Shown piece by piece: positions 27,065-35,668 of a DNA stretch of 56,873 bases. Under the pieces are notes generated by a model. The model was not told the DNA's origin, made no database searches, and worked only from the letters and a program-made list of their open reading frames with translations. How positions within the stretch are numbered: the stretch's first letter is position 1; every line of letters starts with the position of its first letter. A program made the translations under genes and the position numbers. The stretch spans positions 1-56,873 of the forward strand of contig CANMZT010000019.1 in assembly GCA_947502405.1 (NCBI GenBank). The letters run 5' to 3'. The DNA comes from an uncultured Algibacter sp. GTDB lineage: Bacteria > Bacteroidota > Bacteroidia > Flavobacteriales > Flavobacteriaceae.

Positions 27065-28366
27065 CTAACTTCTGTCGCTTTCTAGACCAAAAAGGGAGCT
27101 TCCAAAAATCAATAAAATAATACCGTAATACATCACATAACTAACAAAATGGGCAATTACGGCACCTTCTACATCATTAAGCATATCAATAAAGTACACG
27201 CTTGTAGTGTACAAAATAATAATTAAAAAAGCCTCTGTTAATATATAATGCCAAAACATTTTTTTTGCCAAAAATTGATATGCAATTATAATAGATAATA
27301 TCTTTATAAAATCACCTAATAATTGGAATAAAAATAAATCTTCAACAGGTTCAAACTCTTTTGAAAAAACTGCAATTACAATATAATGTTTTAACAAGTA
27401 AATTAATAATAAACCAATTGATAGAATAGGAATAATTGTTTTATAAAAGCTAACAACTTCTTTTTTAAAAGCCTTAGTTGTATTTATTTCAGAAAATCTT
27501 GGTAATAAATATAAAGCTATTAAAGAGCTTACAAACATTAAGTAATAGTTTGATATTCTTGTCATCGCTTCCCAGAAACCAGCATCTTTATAACCTATAT
27601 TTTCAATAATATAAGATCTGATAGCTATGGCTACAAATGGTAATAAAACCGCTGAAAAAAGAGCCATTAATGAATATGGACTTAACTTTTTAAATATTTC
27701 AAAACTAACTTGACTAACTTTTATGTGTGTAATTAAACTTTTTCTATTAATAATACCAACCAAAGTGATTAAGAATATTAATGATTCAGCTATTACTACT
27801 GATATTAAAGCACCATCAATTTTGTTTTGATATATTAAGAGTAGCGCAATAGAAACACTTAATATTTGCCCAATAATATTTATAATTATAAGAATTTTAT
27901 ACTTTGAAAACCCATTCATTATAGAGAACGTGAACATATTCAAAGCATAAAAAGGTAATACAATGGCAAAAATTTGTATTACATATGCATAATCGTTGTA
28001 TGTTGGAAAAATGATATTATTAATCCATTCTGACTTGAAATAACAAAAAAATGAGACTATAATAGTAGCAATAAAACCAACATAATAAACTGTAGATAGA
28101 GTTTTGCTGAGTTTTACTGTGTTTTCCTTGAATTCTGAAACATACTTAACAACACCCTTGTACAAGCCAAAGGTGGCAACAGTTTGGAAAGAGCCAACAA
28201 AGTTTCGTAGGTTACCAATCAATGCCAATCCTTCAGCACCAATAAATATAGCAATAGCTTTAGATGTTAGTATTCCAGCTATTATTCTAGTTAATACTGA
28301 TGCGGTTTGTAAAGAAGTAATTTTAACTAAAACCTTACTGTTTATATAGTCTATTAATTTTTTCAA
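27065..28366 (-). CDS. Polysaccharide flippase (Wzx/MOP), copy 1
   Basis: 433 residues with about 12 membrane helices; lipid-linked oligosaccharide flippase of the MOP superfamily. Family traits are the N-terminal IGAEGLALIGNLRNF loop and the mid block SLIALYLLPRFSEIN. First gene of the minus-strand glycan run, 97 nt ahead of its paralogue. The leader is about 100 nt, with a perfect -7 box TATATTTG at 28478-28471. Confidence 0.85.
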   Translation of the reverse strand: MKKLIDYINSKVLVKITSLQTASVLTRIIAGILTSKAIAIFIGAEGLALIGNLRNFVGSFQTVATFGLYKGVVKYVSEFKENTVKLSKTLSTVYYVGFIATIIVSFFCYFKSEWINNIIFPTYNDYAYVIQIFAIVLPFYALNMFTFSIMNGFSKYKILIIINIIGQILSVSIALLLIYQNKIDGALISVVIAESLIFLITLVGIINRKSLITHIKVSQVSFEIFKKLSPYSLMALFSAVLLPFVAIAIRSYIIENIGYKDAGFWEAMTRISNYYLMFVSSLIALYLLPRFSEINTTKAFKKEVVSFYKTIIPILSIGLLLIYLLKHYIVIAVFSKEFEPVEDLFLFQLLGDFIKILSIIIAYQFLAKKMFWHYILTEAFLIIILYTTSVYFIDMLNDVEGAVIAHFVSYVMYYGIILLIFGSSLFGLESDRS

Positions 28367-28470
28367 TTAATATAAAATTTCCATTGGCTATTAATTCCTA
28401 AAAACATCGAAATATTGATTTATAAACGTTTAAAAGAATTTATTATTCTATTAGACTTCACTGAAGCACT

Positions 28471-28478
28471 CAAATATA
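28471..28478 (-). promoter_or_regulatory. -7 box TATATTTG upstream of the flippase run
   Basis: A perfect TAnnTTTG match on the minus strand in the 191-bp gap 28367-28557, about 105 nt before the start at 28366. A short inverted repeat GACTTCA-CTGAAG-type (28454-28466) lies downstream of it in the leader. Confidence 0.4.
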
Positions 28479-28557
28479 CAAAATGAATTAAGCTTGGTTG
28501 ATTTTTCGTCACAAAATCAATAGAAATCATAACCAAATGTATCTGAAAAATCTTATT

Positions 28558-28785
28558 TTATTTTTTCAGGATATAATACAAATTGATGCAAAAAATAGCA
28601 ATATTGGTTATAATTATAGGCTTTGAAATAGGCTCAAGCACTAAACCATAAGCCACAAACAATAAACATCCAAAAGCATTTACTATTCGCAATTTAGTTA
28701 CAGATTTCATTAAGAATGAAACTAATACGGTAGCCATTGCAGCATAACCTATCCATTCTACCCATGAAATTCCTAAAAATTCCAA
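28558..28785 (-). CDS. Small membrane protein, YgjV-like
   Basis: 75 residues with three hydrophobic helices. The block SVTKLRIVNAFGCLLFVAYG resembles the YgjV (Imp-YgjV) and PQ-loop-like small membrane proteins. No function is established. It begins 1 nt after the typA stop and is probably co-transcribed with it. Confidence 0.6.
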   Translation of the reverse strand: MEFLGISWVEWIGYAAMATVLVSFLMKSVTKLRIVNAFGCLLFVAYGLVLEPISKPIIITNIAIFCINLYYILKK

Positions 28786-28786
28786 T

Positions 28787-30586
28787 TTATATTGATTTAT
28801 TTCGCTTACGCTCTACTTCTGTTAAGTAGATTTTACGCAAACGCAAGTGATTTGGTGTTACCTCAACATACTCATCTTTTTGAATATATTCTAGCGCTTC
28901 TTCCAAAGAGAATTTAATTGCTGGAACAATTTTGGCTTTATCATCAGCACCAGAAGAACGTACATTACTTAACTTTTTAGTTTTTGTAACGTTAACTGTC
29001 ATATCATCTCCACGAGAATTTTCACCAATAACTTGTCCTTCGTAAATATCTTCACCTGGATCAACAAAAAACTTACCTCTATCTTGTAATTTATCAATAG
29101 AATAAGGAATGGCTTGCCCTTTTTCCATAGACACTAAAGACCCATTCTGACGTTCAGGAATACCACCCTTTAAAGGTTGATATTCTTTAAAACGGTGTGC
29201 CATAATAGCTTCACCAGCAGTTGCTGTAAGTAATTGATTTCTTAAACCTATAATTCCTCTTGATGGAATAATAAACTCACAAACCATACGCTCTCCTTTA
29301 GCTTCCATACTAAGCATTTCGCCTTTTCGCATGGTTACCATTTCAATAGCTTTTCCAGAAACATGCTCTGGTAAATCTATTGTCATTTCTTCAACTGGCT
29401 CACATTTAACACCATCAATTTCTTTGATGATAACTTGAGGCTGACCAATTTGCAATTCGTACCCTTCACGACGCATCGTTTCAATCAAAACCGATAAGTG
29501 CAGTACACCACGACCAAAAACCATAAACTTATCAGCACTATCTGTTTCTTCAACACGTAATGCTAAATTCTTCTCAAGCTCTTTGGTTAAACGCTCTTTT
29601 ATATGTCTAGATGTTACGTATTTACCATCTTTACCAAAGAAAGGAGAATCATTAATTGTAAATAACATACTCATTGTAGGCTCATCAATAGCAATAGTTT
29701 TCAAACCTTCTGGATTTTCCCAATCAGCAACAGTATCACCAATTTCAAAACCTTCTAAACCAACAATAGCACAAATATCTCCTGCCTGTACCTCTTCTAC
29801 TTTTTTTCGACCTAAACCTTCAAAAGTATGCAACTCCTTAATTTTAGACTTAACAATACTTCCATCGCGTTTTACTAAAGAAATATTTTGACCAACTTTA
29901 AGCTCACCTCGTGTTAAACGTCCAATTGCTATTCGCCCTGTAAAAGAAGAAAAATCCAAAGATGTAATAAGCATTTGCGTCGTACCCTCATCAATTTTAG
30001 GAGATGGAATATGCTCAATTACCATATCCAATAATGGCTCAATATTTTCAGTTTCATTCTGCCAATCATCACTCATCCAATTGTTTTTCGCAGAACCGTA
30101 AACCGTTGGGAAATCTAATTGCCACTCTTCAGCTCCTAATTCAAACATTAAATCAAAAACCTTTTCATGTACAATATCTGGTGTACAATTTTCCTTATCC
30201 ACTTTATTTACAACCACACATGGCTTTAAACCTAAATCAATGGCTTTTTGTAAAACAAAACGTGTTTGCGGCATTGGTCCTTCAAAAGCATCAACTAGCA
30301 GTAAAACACCATCTGCCATATTAAGCACACGCTCAACCTCTCCACCAAAATCGGCGTGACCAGGCGTATCAATAATATTAATTTTTGTGTCTTTATAAAT
30401 TACAGAAACGTTTTTAGATGTAATCGTTATACCTCTTTCACGCTCTAAATCATTATTATCTAGAATTAAATCACCTGTATTTTCATTTTCGCGAAATAAC
30501 TGACAGTGGTACATAATTTTGTCAACCAAAGTCGTTTTACCATGATCTACGTGCGCAATAATTGCAATGTTTTTAATATTAGCCAT
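28787..30586 (-). CDS. typA: Ribosome-dependent GTPase TypA/BipA
   Basis: 599-residue translational GTPase related to EF-G, which assists 50S assembly and growth under stress or cold. G1 AHVDHGKTT (about 11-19), the RGITITSKN switch I block (about 50-58), G3 DTPGHADFGGEVER (about 73-86), and G4 NKVDK (about 127-131) are all present. They are followed by domain II, an EF-G-like domain and the TypA-specific C-terminal domain. Length is usual for the family. A -7 box TACATTTG lies 24 nt upstream of the ATG. Confidence 0.95.
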   Translation of the reverse strand: MANIKNIAIIAHVDHGKTTLVDKIMYHCQLFRENENTGDLILDNNDLERERGITITSKNVSVIYKDTKINIIDTPGHADFGGEVERVLNMADGVLLLVDAFEGPMPQTRFVLQKAIDLGLKPCVVVNKVDKENCTPDIVHEKVFDLMFELGAEEWQLDFPTVYGSAKNNWMSDDWQNETENIEPLLDMVIEHIPSPKIDEGTTQMLITSLDFSSFTGRIAIGRLTRGELKVGQNISLVKRDGSIVKSKIKELHTFEGLGRKKVEEVQAGDICAIVGLEGFEIGDTVADWENPEGLKTIAIDEPTMSMLFTINDSPFFGKDGKYVTSRHIKERLTKELEKNLALRVEETDSADKFMVFGRGVLHLSVLIETMRREGYELQIGQPQVIIKEIDGVKCEPVEEMTIDLPEHVSGKAIEMVTMRKGEMLSMEAKGERMVCEFIIPSRGIIGLRNQLLTATAGEAIMAHRFKEYQPLKGGIPERQNGSLVSMEKGQAIPYSIDKLQDRGKFFVDPGEDIYEGQVIGENSRGDDMTVNVTKTKKLSNVRSSGADDKAKIVPAIKFSLEEALEYIQKDEYVEVTPNHLRLRKIYLTEVERKRNKSI

Positions 30587-30609
30587 AATAGTGCCTTATT
30601 TTAAGCGTG

Positions 30610-30617
30610 CAAATGTA
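30610..30617 (-). promoter_or_regulatory. -7 box TACATTTG for typA
   Basis: A perfect TAnnTTTG match on the minus strand, 24 nt before the typA start at 30586. Confidence 0.5.
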
Positions 30618-30727
30618 CGTGTTATTTAGTTAAAAATATGTTATAATTAAAAGCGATTATAATTTTTAACCTTTGTTTTCGTTAATTTTAAAGATTACCC
30701 AACTTAATAAATAGCAAATTTTAAAAC

Positions 30728-31087
30728 ATGTCCCTAATCTCTCGATACACAAAATTCATCCCATACCTTTATTTTATTGCCATTACAGCATATTGGTTTA
30801 CCATTTTAAATAAAAGTGAAGGCATAACTGCTTACCCCATTTTATTATTTGGCATCCCATTTTTATGGCAAATCATTAAACCCAATAAAAATCTAAATTT
30901 AACATTGGGCATCTCATTTGTATGTATTTCATCATACCTCATACTAGCCTATCTATCAGATATTTTGCAAATAGTATCGCTTTCGCAACCTGTTAAACAA
31001 CTCATGATGTATGGTGGCTTATTCGTCTTCGGAAGCCTTATTATGGCTCTTTGGATTATAAAAAACAGCCTCAATAAAACGTTTTAA
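30728..31087 (+). CDS. Four-helix membrane protein of unknown function
   Basis: 119 residues. Four hydrophobic helices (about 10-28, 36-50, 56-76 and 86-110) are joined by short loops. No motif is recognised. It stands alone between the typA promoter region and repeat A copy 3, which begins 9 nt after its stop. Its size and topology resemble unnamed Flavobacteriaceae membrane proteins. Confidence 0.65.
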   Translation: MSLISRYTKFIPYLYFIAITAYWFTILNKSEGITAYPILLFGIPFLWQIIKPNKNLNLTLGISFVCISSYLILAYLSDILQIVSLSQPVKQLMMYGGLFVFGSLIMALWIIKNSLNKTF

Positions 31088-31096
31088 AACATTTGG

Positions 31097-31177
31097 GCGT
31101 TACCCACAAGGGGTCGGGCTTTCCGCTATATCTTTTTTGAGAAAAACAAAAAAGGATGCCGCTTTAATCCCTAACGC
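31097..31177 (-). repeat. Dispersed repeat family A, copy 3
   Basis: In minus orientation, bounded by GCGTTA/TAACGC. It is nearly identical over its whole length to copy 5 (40850-40932), including the central hairpin around CTTTTTTG / CAAAAAAG. The small terminal hairpin differs in sequence but still pairs. It lies 9 nt after the stop of the 30728-31087 gene. Confidence 0.7.
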
Positions 31178-31252
31178 GGGTAAATCAGCCAACACCAATT
31201 ATATTTCTGCTAAGTCAGTTCAAGTTTGGTAAAACGTTAAAACTCCTTTTTG

Positions 31253-31260
31253 TAACTTTA
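31253..31260 (+). promoter_or_regulatory. -7 box TAACTTTA for kdsA
   Basis: A 7-of-8 match to TAnnTTTG, 19 nt before the kdsA ATG at 31280. A TTG at 31226 is somewhat too far upstream to be an ideal -33 element. Confidence 0.4.
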
Positions 31261-31279
31261 CAGCTTAAATTACACATAA

Positions 31280-32101
31280 ATGAAGCTGAAGGACATCCCA
31301 AAATTAAAGCACACAAATTCTAATAACTTTTTTCTATTATGCGGCCCATGTGCCATCGAAGGCGAAGATATGGCATTACGTATAGCCGAAAAAGTAATAT
31401 CTATAACAGATAAATTAGAAATTCCTTATGTATTCAAAGGCAGTTTTAAAAAAGCTAACCGCAGTAGAATTGATAGTTTTACAGGAATAGGAGATGAAAA
31501 AGCACTAAAAATTCTTCGAAAAGTATCCGAAACTTTTGATGTGCCAACAGTAACCGATATTCATGAAGTTTCTGATGCTGTAAAAGCAGCAGAATATGTA
31601 GACGTTTTACAAATTCCAGCATTTTTAGTTCGCCAAACCGATTTAGTAGTTGCCGCTGCTGAAACCGGTAAAGTAGTAAACTTAAAAAAAGGACAATTTA
31701 TGAGTCCAGAAGCCATGAAGCATGCCGTACAAAAAGTAAAAGACGCTGGCAATAATAAAGCGTGGATTACCGATAGAGGCACTATGTTTGGCTACCAAGA
31801 TATGATTGTAGATTTTAGAGGTATTCCAACTATGCGAAAAATGGCACCAACCGTGTTAGATGTTACACATTCCCTACAACAACCTAATCAATCAGCAGGA
31901 GTAACTGGCGGACGCCCAGATATGATTGAAACTATTGCCAGAGCAGGTGTAGTAAATAATGTAGACGGTTTATTTATAGAAACCCACTTCGATCCTGCAA
32001 ATGCTAAAAGTGATGGCGCAAATATGCTACACCTAGATAATTTAGAATTATTATTAACTAACCTAGTTTCCATCAGAAAAACAATAAATAGTTTAAAATA
32101 A
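31280..32101 (+). CDS. kdsA: 3-deoxy-8-phosphooctulonate synthase
   Basis: 273-residue KDO-8-phosphate synthase, condensing PEP with arabinose 5-phosphate for the lipopolysaccharide inner core. Motifs: FLLCGPCAIEGEDMALRIAE near 18-37, FKGSFKKANRSRIDSFTG (PEP and substrate loop), VPTVTDIHE, DVLQIPAFLVRQTDL, and the C-terminal DVTHSLQQPNQSAGVTGGRPD loop. Length is as expected. The cytoplasmic enzyme has its own promoter; the CDGSH gene follows 35 nt later. Confidence 0.96.
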   Translation: MKLKDIPKLKHTNSNNFFLLCGPCAIEGEDMALRIAEKVISITDKLEIPYVFKGSFKKANRSRIDSFTGIGDEKALKILRKVSETFDVPTVTDIHEVSDAVKAAEYVDVLQIPAFLVRQTDLVVAAAETGKVVNLKKGQFMSPEAMKHAVQKVKDAGNNKAWITDRGTMFGYQDMIVDFRGIPTMRKMAPTVLDVTHSLQQPNQSAGVTGGRPDMIETIARAGVVNNVDGLFIETHFDPANAKSDGANMLHLDNLELLLTNLVSIRKTINSLK

Positions 32102-32136
32102 TAGTATTTTAGAATAAATAATCTTGATAAAATACT

Positions 32137-32373
32137 ATGGAAAATAATAAACGTGGTGGAGATGCACCAGTACAATGCGAATTAGAAGCTAATAAAAACT
32201 ATGCATGGTGTACATGCGGACATAGTGATGAGCAACCATTCTGTAACGGATCTCATAGAGCATCAAAAGCAACACCTTCAATGGTTTTTAAAGTTGAAGA
32301 AGATAAAACTGCTTATTTATGCACCTGCAAGCAAACTAAAAATCCACCATACTGTGATGGCTCCCATAACTAG
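32137..32373 (+). CDS. CDGSH iron-sulfur domain protein (two clusters)
   Basis: 78 residues with two complete C-x-C-x8-C-x3-H ligand sets: C25, C27, C36, H40 (CNGSH, with N for D) and C62, C64, C73, H77 (CDGSH). Each set should bind one labile 2Fe-2S cluster, giving a monomeric double-cluster protein like the mitochondrial Miner2/bacterial type. Suggested roles are redox sensing or cluster transfer. It is soluble. Confidence 0.88.
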   Translation: MENNKRGGDAPVQCELEANKNYAWCTCGHSDEQPFCNGSHRASKATPSMVFKVEEDKTAYLCTCKQTKNPPYCDGSHN

Positions 32374-32394
32374 AATTTAGTTTATAAGCATAAA

Positions 32395-32763
32395 CTATTT
32401 ATTGTAAAACGATTTTCCTTTTTGCTTTTTTGCTTCCTCAAGAATGGCAATAAAAATGGCATCATCTATTTCTTCTAAAGATTTGTAGCGTAAAGATTTA
32501 ACCACTTTTCGGTTTTCGCTAACTAAATACGCATCAAATTTAGAGAGGTATGCTGAGTGCCAAAACCCAACATCTACAAATTGTTTTTTATGGCTTGCAT
32601 TTAAATAACAAACAGGTGTTTCCCCTAAATAATAACAAGGAATTCGCCATTTATACTTTAATTCAATATCAGGAATGGTATGCTCTATAATTACTTGAAT
32701 GTGCATTAAAATAGAACGATACGGTTCAGGCTGATTTAGTATATATTCTTCTGCTGGATTCAT
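32395..32763 (-). CDS. DUF1801 family protein
   Basis: 122 residues with the YdhG/DUF1801 pattern: LNQPEPYRSILMHIQVIIEHTIPDIE, then YKWRIPCYYLGETPVCYL, and a KSLRYKSLEEIDD tail. The fold is known structurally but the function is not established. It is transcribed divergently from the 32855 gene, whose upstream palindrome lies within the shared 91-bp region. It is convergent with the CDGSH gene (21-nt gap). Confidence 0.78.
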   Translation of the reverse strand: MNPAEEYILNQPEPYRSILMHIQVIIEHTIPDIELKYKWRIPCYYLGETPVCYLNASHKKQFVDVGFWHSAYLSKFDAYLVSENRKVVKSLRYKSLEEIDDAIFIAILEEAKKQKGKSFYNK

Positions 32764-32828
32764 CTACAAATTTTAAACAATTATAAAATTAACAAAAATT
32801 TATATTCAGAAATTGAATTATTTTCATT

Positions 32829-32847
32829 TACTTTGTATTTCAAAGTA
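32829..32847. promoter_or_regulatory. 19-bp palindromic operator, copy 1
   Basis: TACTTTGTATTTCAAAGTA, arms of 9 bp with one mismatch, ending 7 nt before the ATG at 32855. The same element, as a perfect palindrome, lies before creD (34128-34146). Both overlap a -7-like TTACTTTG. The likely ligand is the winged-helix protein encoded at 33780-34073. Confidence 0.65.
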
Positions 32848-32854
32848 CTTTTAT

Positions 32855-33460
32855 ATGGAATCAAAAGATTATTTAAAAGACATTAGCGAAATTAAAAACA
32901 TAATGAATAAATCATCACGGTTTATTTCGCTTAGTGGGCTATCCGGAATTTTGGCAGGCATTTATGCTTTAATTGGTGCAGCAATAGCTTATTGGTTAGT
33001 AATAACATATAGTAATGGCGTTTTAACACTTAATGGTTGGGTTTTTGAATCGTGCCTGTTAACCTTAGCTATAGTAGCACTTTTAAGCATTAGTACAGGC
33101 ATACTTTTAACCACAAGAAAAGCTAAAAAAGATGGAGCCAAAATTTGGGATACTACTTCCAGACGTTTAGTAATTAACTTCTTAATACCCTTAATAGTTG
33201 GTGGTTTATATATATTAATCATTTTAAGTCAAGGAAAGTATGGTCAATCTGGTGGTTTAATGTTAATCTTTTATGGCTTAGCATTAGTAAACGCATCTAA
33301 GTATAGTATTGGAGATATACAGTATTTAGGATATATTCAAATTGGTTTAGGTTTAATTGGAGCCTATGAACCTGGTTACGGATTCTGGCTTTGGGTAATT
33401 GGTTTTGGAATTATGCATATTATATATGGTACTTGGATGCATTTTAAATATGACAAGTAA
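32855..33460 (+). CDS. Multi-spanning membrane protein of the creD cluster
   Basis: 201 residues from the ATG at 32855. A longer frame would start at a TTG (32813) in front of the palindrome and is rejected. About six membrane helices follow a short charged N-terminus (KDYLKDISEIKNIMNKSSRF). A mid-protein basic loop TTRKAKKDGAKIW separates two halves. I do not recognise a named family. Proteins of this type commonly accompany a winged-helix regulator in Bacteroidota, and here the operator suggests co-regulation with creD. Confidence 0.75.
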   Translation: MESKDYLKDISEIKNIMNKSSRFISLSGLSGILAGIYALIGAAIAYWLVITYSNGVLTLNGWVFESCLLTLAIVALLSISTGILLTTRKAKKDGAKIWDTTSRRLVINFLIPLIVGGLYILIILSQGKYGQSGGLMLIFYGLALVNASKYSIGDIQYLGYIQIGLGLIGAYEPGYGFWLWVIGFGIMHIIYGTWMHFKYDK

Positions 33461-33493
33461 AAGTTTACAGTCTCAGTATTCAGTCTAAAAAAA

Positions 33494-33751
33494 ATGAAAG
33501 TTTTAAAACAAATATTATTATTTATATTATTCATTATAATAGATTTAGCTTTATGGGTTATTATTGGACTAATAATTTTGAATTACGAAAATTTTTATGA
33601 CGAATCAAAAGGAGAGTACTGGAGTTTAACAAGTATGACAGTCATTGAAAAAATTGCATATTTCTCTTATTACATTTGGATAATTCTAAATATTGCTTTG
33701 ATTATCTACTTTGCTTATCGCTTAATTAAAAAATACGTATTAAAATCATAA
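33494..33751 (+). CDS. Small two-helix membrane protein
   Basis: 85 residues with two hydrophobic helices (about 5-28 and 52-75) separated by an acidic loop ENFYDESKGEYWS and closed by a basic tail. No family is recognised. It lies between the membrane-protein gene and the regulator gene on the same strand, so it is probably part of the creD cluster. Confidence 0.6.
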   Translation: MKVLKQILLFILFIIIDLALWVIIGLIILNYENFYDESKGEYWSLTSMTVIEKIAYFSYYIWIILNIALIIYFAYRLIKKYVLKS

Positions 33752-33776
33752 AATTCCCGCCTTCGCGGGAATGACA
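33752..33776 (+). repeat. Family C hairpin module
   Basis: Perfect hairpin TTCCCGC-CTTC-GCGGGAA (33754-33771) followed by TGACAG. It directly follows the 85-residue gene and supplies a spurious ATG at 33771 in the regulator frame. Confidence 0.6.
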
Positions 33777-33779
33777 GAA

Positions 33780-34073
33780 ATGAGTATTATAAACAACATA
33801 AACAAACTATTCGATCATCGTATTAGATTAGGCATCATGTCCATTCTAATGGTAAATGAATATGCAGATTTTAATATGCTAAAAGACCTTTTAGGAGCTA
33901 CAGATGGCAATTTAGCTAGCCATACCAAAGCCCTTGAAAAAGCAGAATATATAAAAGTAGAAAAGCAGTTTATTGGCAGAAAACCAAACACCCGCTACTC
34001 TACTACCCCATTAGGAAAAACAGAATTTAAAAAACACATAAACGCACTCGAAAAATTAATTAATAAACAATAG
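33780..34073 (+). CDS. Winged-helix transcriptional regulator of the creD cluster
   Basis: 97 residues from the ATG at 33780. The in-frame ATG at 33771 belongs to a repeat module and is not chosen. The compact winged-helix (HTH-34/MarR-like) fold shows as DHRIRLGIMSILMVNEYADF, MLKDLLGATDGNLASHTKAL (recognition helix), then the wing IGRKPNTRYSTTPLGK. In Bacteroidota such single-domain regulators sit beside creD. The two 19-bp palindromes flanking this gene are the obvious candidate targets, one before the upstream operon and one before creD. Confidence 0.85.
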   Translation: MSIINNINKLFDHRIRLGIMSILMVNEYADFNMLKDLLGATDGNLASHTKALEKAEYIKVEKQFIGRKPNTRYSTTPLGKTEFKKHINALEKLINKQ

Positions 34074-34075
34074 CT

Positions 34076-34095
34076 TTCTGCATTAGCAGGAAAGA
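34076..34095 (+). repeat. Degenerate family C module
   Basis: CTGC-ATTA-GCAG stem followed by GAAAGACA, just after the regulator stop codon. It is a weaker relative of the stem-GGAATGACA modules and may serve as a terminator between regulator and creD. Confidence 0.3.
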
Positions 34096-34127
34096 CAAAA
34101 AAGAGAAATCAAATTTTTTTATCAATT

Positions 34128-34146
34128 TACTTTGAAATTCAAAGTA
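34128..34146. promoter_or_regulatory. 19-bp palindromic operator, copy 2
   Basis: TACTTTGAAATTCAAAGTA, a perfect palindrome around A34137, 16 nt before the creD ATG. It differs from copy 1 (32829-32847) at only two positions. Confidence 0.7.
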
Positions 34147-34162
34147 CTTTAAAAATACAATT

Positions 34163-35539
34163 ATGGAAACACCACAAAAACCTCAGCAAAACAAATTCGG
34201 AAATTGGCTAAAAACATCTATTACAGCAAGAATGCTTATGGTAGGCTTTTTAACCTTTGTACTACTCATCCCCTTGTTCTTTATTCAAAATTTAATTCAA
34301 GAACGCTCTTTCAGGCAAACCGAAGTTATAGAAGAAATAAACGAGCAATGGGGAAACGAAGTCCTTATTTATGGTCCCATTTTAAAAGTACCTTATAAAA
34401 CCTATAAACAAAAAACAGTAACAGATAAAAAAACGAAACAAGTATATACAGAAACTATAGAAGAGATTAGTAACGCCTATTTCTTCTCAGAAAACTTAAA
34501 CATAAGTACCAATATAAATCCTGAAACAAAAAATCGTGGTATATATACTACAGCAGTTTATAATAGCAGCATGAACATCACGGGAACTTTTTTAAAACCA
34601 GACTTTAGTGATATAGAAATAAGCGATAAAGACATTATTTGGGATAAAGCTAAAATTATTATTCAATCTTCTAATGTTAAAGGTGTTAATGAAGCTAATT
34701 TAAAACTAAACAATACAGCATATCAACTCACATCAAAATACAATGGTCAAAAAAATTATAAGTATAACGAGGTGGTGTTACATACCCTAGAATCAAAGAA
34801 CATCAAAGCAGACCAACTCAATTTTCAAAAACCATTAGCTTTCAATATCGATTTCAACATAAAAGGAAGCAAACAAATTCGGTTTATTCCAACAGGTAAA
34901 CGTACCGAAGCACAAATAAAATCAAACTGGAAAACAGCTAACTTCTTTGGGGAATTCCTACCCTATAATGAAGATAAAGTAACAGATGATGGTTTTCATG
35001 CTAAATGGAAAATCCTAGATTTAAATCGTCCTTTTTCTCAAGAGCACTTCAATACCATTCCCGATTTAAAAGAGTTTGCATTTGGTGTAAACTTTATGAT
35101 TCCTGTGGATGAATACCAAAAAAGTGAGCGTTCAGCTAAATACGGTTTCCTTGTTATTGGGTTAACTTTTTTGGTATTTTTCCTTATTCAAACCTTAAGT
35201 AAAATCAACATCCATCCATTTCAGTATTTAATGATTGGTTTAGCACTCACCATGTTTTACACCTTATTAGTTTCAATTTCAGAACATAGTAATTTCCTTA
35301 AAGCCTACTTAATTGCTGGTATTTCAGTAATAGCACTCATAACATTGTACTCAAAATCCATTTTAAAAACAATCAAATTTCCAATATTTATTGGACTATC
35401 ACTTACGGCATTATATACGTTTATATATGTTATCATTCAGCTAGAAAACTACGCCTTATTAGTAGGTAGTATTGGTCTATTCTTAATCCTAGCAATAGTA
35501 ATGTTTGTATCTCGAAAAATAGATTGGAGCAATGGTTAA
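34163..35539 (+). CDS. creD: Cell envelope integrity protein CreD
   Basis: 458-residue inner-membrane protein matching CreD. An N-terminal helix (about 20-44) is followed by the LIQERSFRQTEVIEEINEQWG block and a large periplasmic domain (about 60-325) with FEFAFGVNF-type strands, then five or six C-terminal helices. In E. coli, CreD is induced by the CreBC two-component system and affects envelope stability and colicin tolerance. Here no CreBC is present; a palindrome overlapping the putative promoter and a neighbouring winged-helix regulator suggest a different control. Confidence 0.88.
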   Translation: METPQKPQQNKFGNWLKTSITARMLMVGFLTFVLLIPLFFIQNLIQERSFRQTEVIEEINEQWGNEVLIYGPILKVPYKTYKQKTVTDKKTKQVYTETIEEISNAYFFSENLNISTNINPETKNRGIYTTAVYNSSMNITGTFLKPDFSDIEISDKDIIWDKAKIIIQSSNVKGVNEANLKLNNTAYQLTSKYNGQKNYKYNEVVLHTLESKNIKADQLNFQKPLAFNIDFNIKGSKQIRFIPTGKRTEAQIKSNWKTANFFGEFLPYNEDKVTDDGFHAKWKILDLNRPFSQEHFNTIPDLKEFAFGVNFMIPVDEYQKSERSAKYGFLVIGLTFLVFFLIQTLSKINIHPFQYLMIGLALTMFYTLLVSISEHSNFLKAYLIAGISVIALITLYSKSILKTIKFPIFIGLSLTALYTFIYVIIQLENYALLVGSIGLFLILAIVMFVSRKIDWSNG

Positions 35540-35564
35540 TTTTATTAGTTAGTTAATTATGTGA

Positions 35565-35655
35565 GCGTTACCCCGCCAAAATAAAGCGGGGTCGCGCTTT
35601 ACACTATATCAGCAAAAGGATGCCGTTTCATCCCGATAGCTATCGGGACTAACGC
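35565..35655 (-). repeat. Dispersed repeat family A, copy 4
   Basis: In minus orientation with GCGTTA/TAACGC ends. Its two end hairpins are CCCCGC...GCGGGG (35571-35592) and CCCGATAGCTATCGGG (35632-35647), which differ from the stems of other copies but still pair. It lies 25 nt after the creD stop. Confidence 0.65.
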
Positions 35656-35668
35656 AAATCGTAATTAC

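Noticed and set aside
33771-33779. Earlier ATG for the winged-helix regulator
   Set aside because: This ATG is the GGGAATGACA end of a family C repeat; the family N-terminus fits the ATG at 33780.
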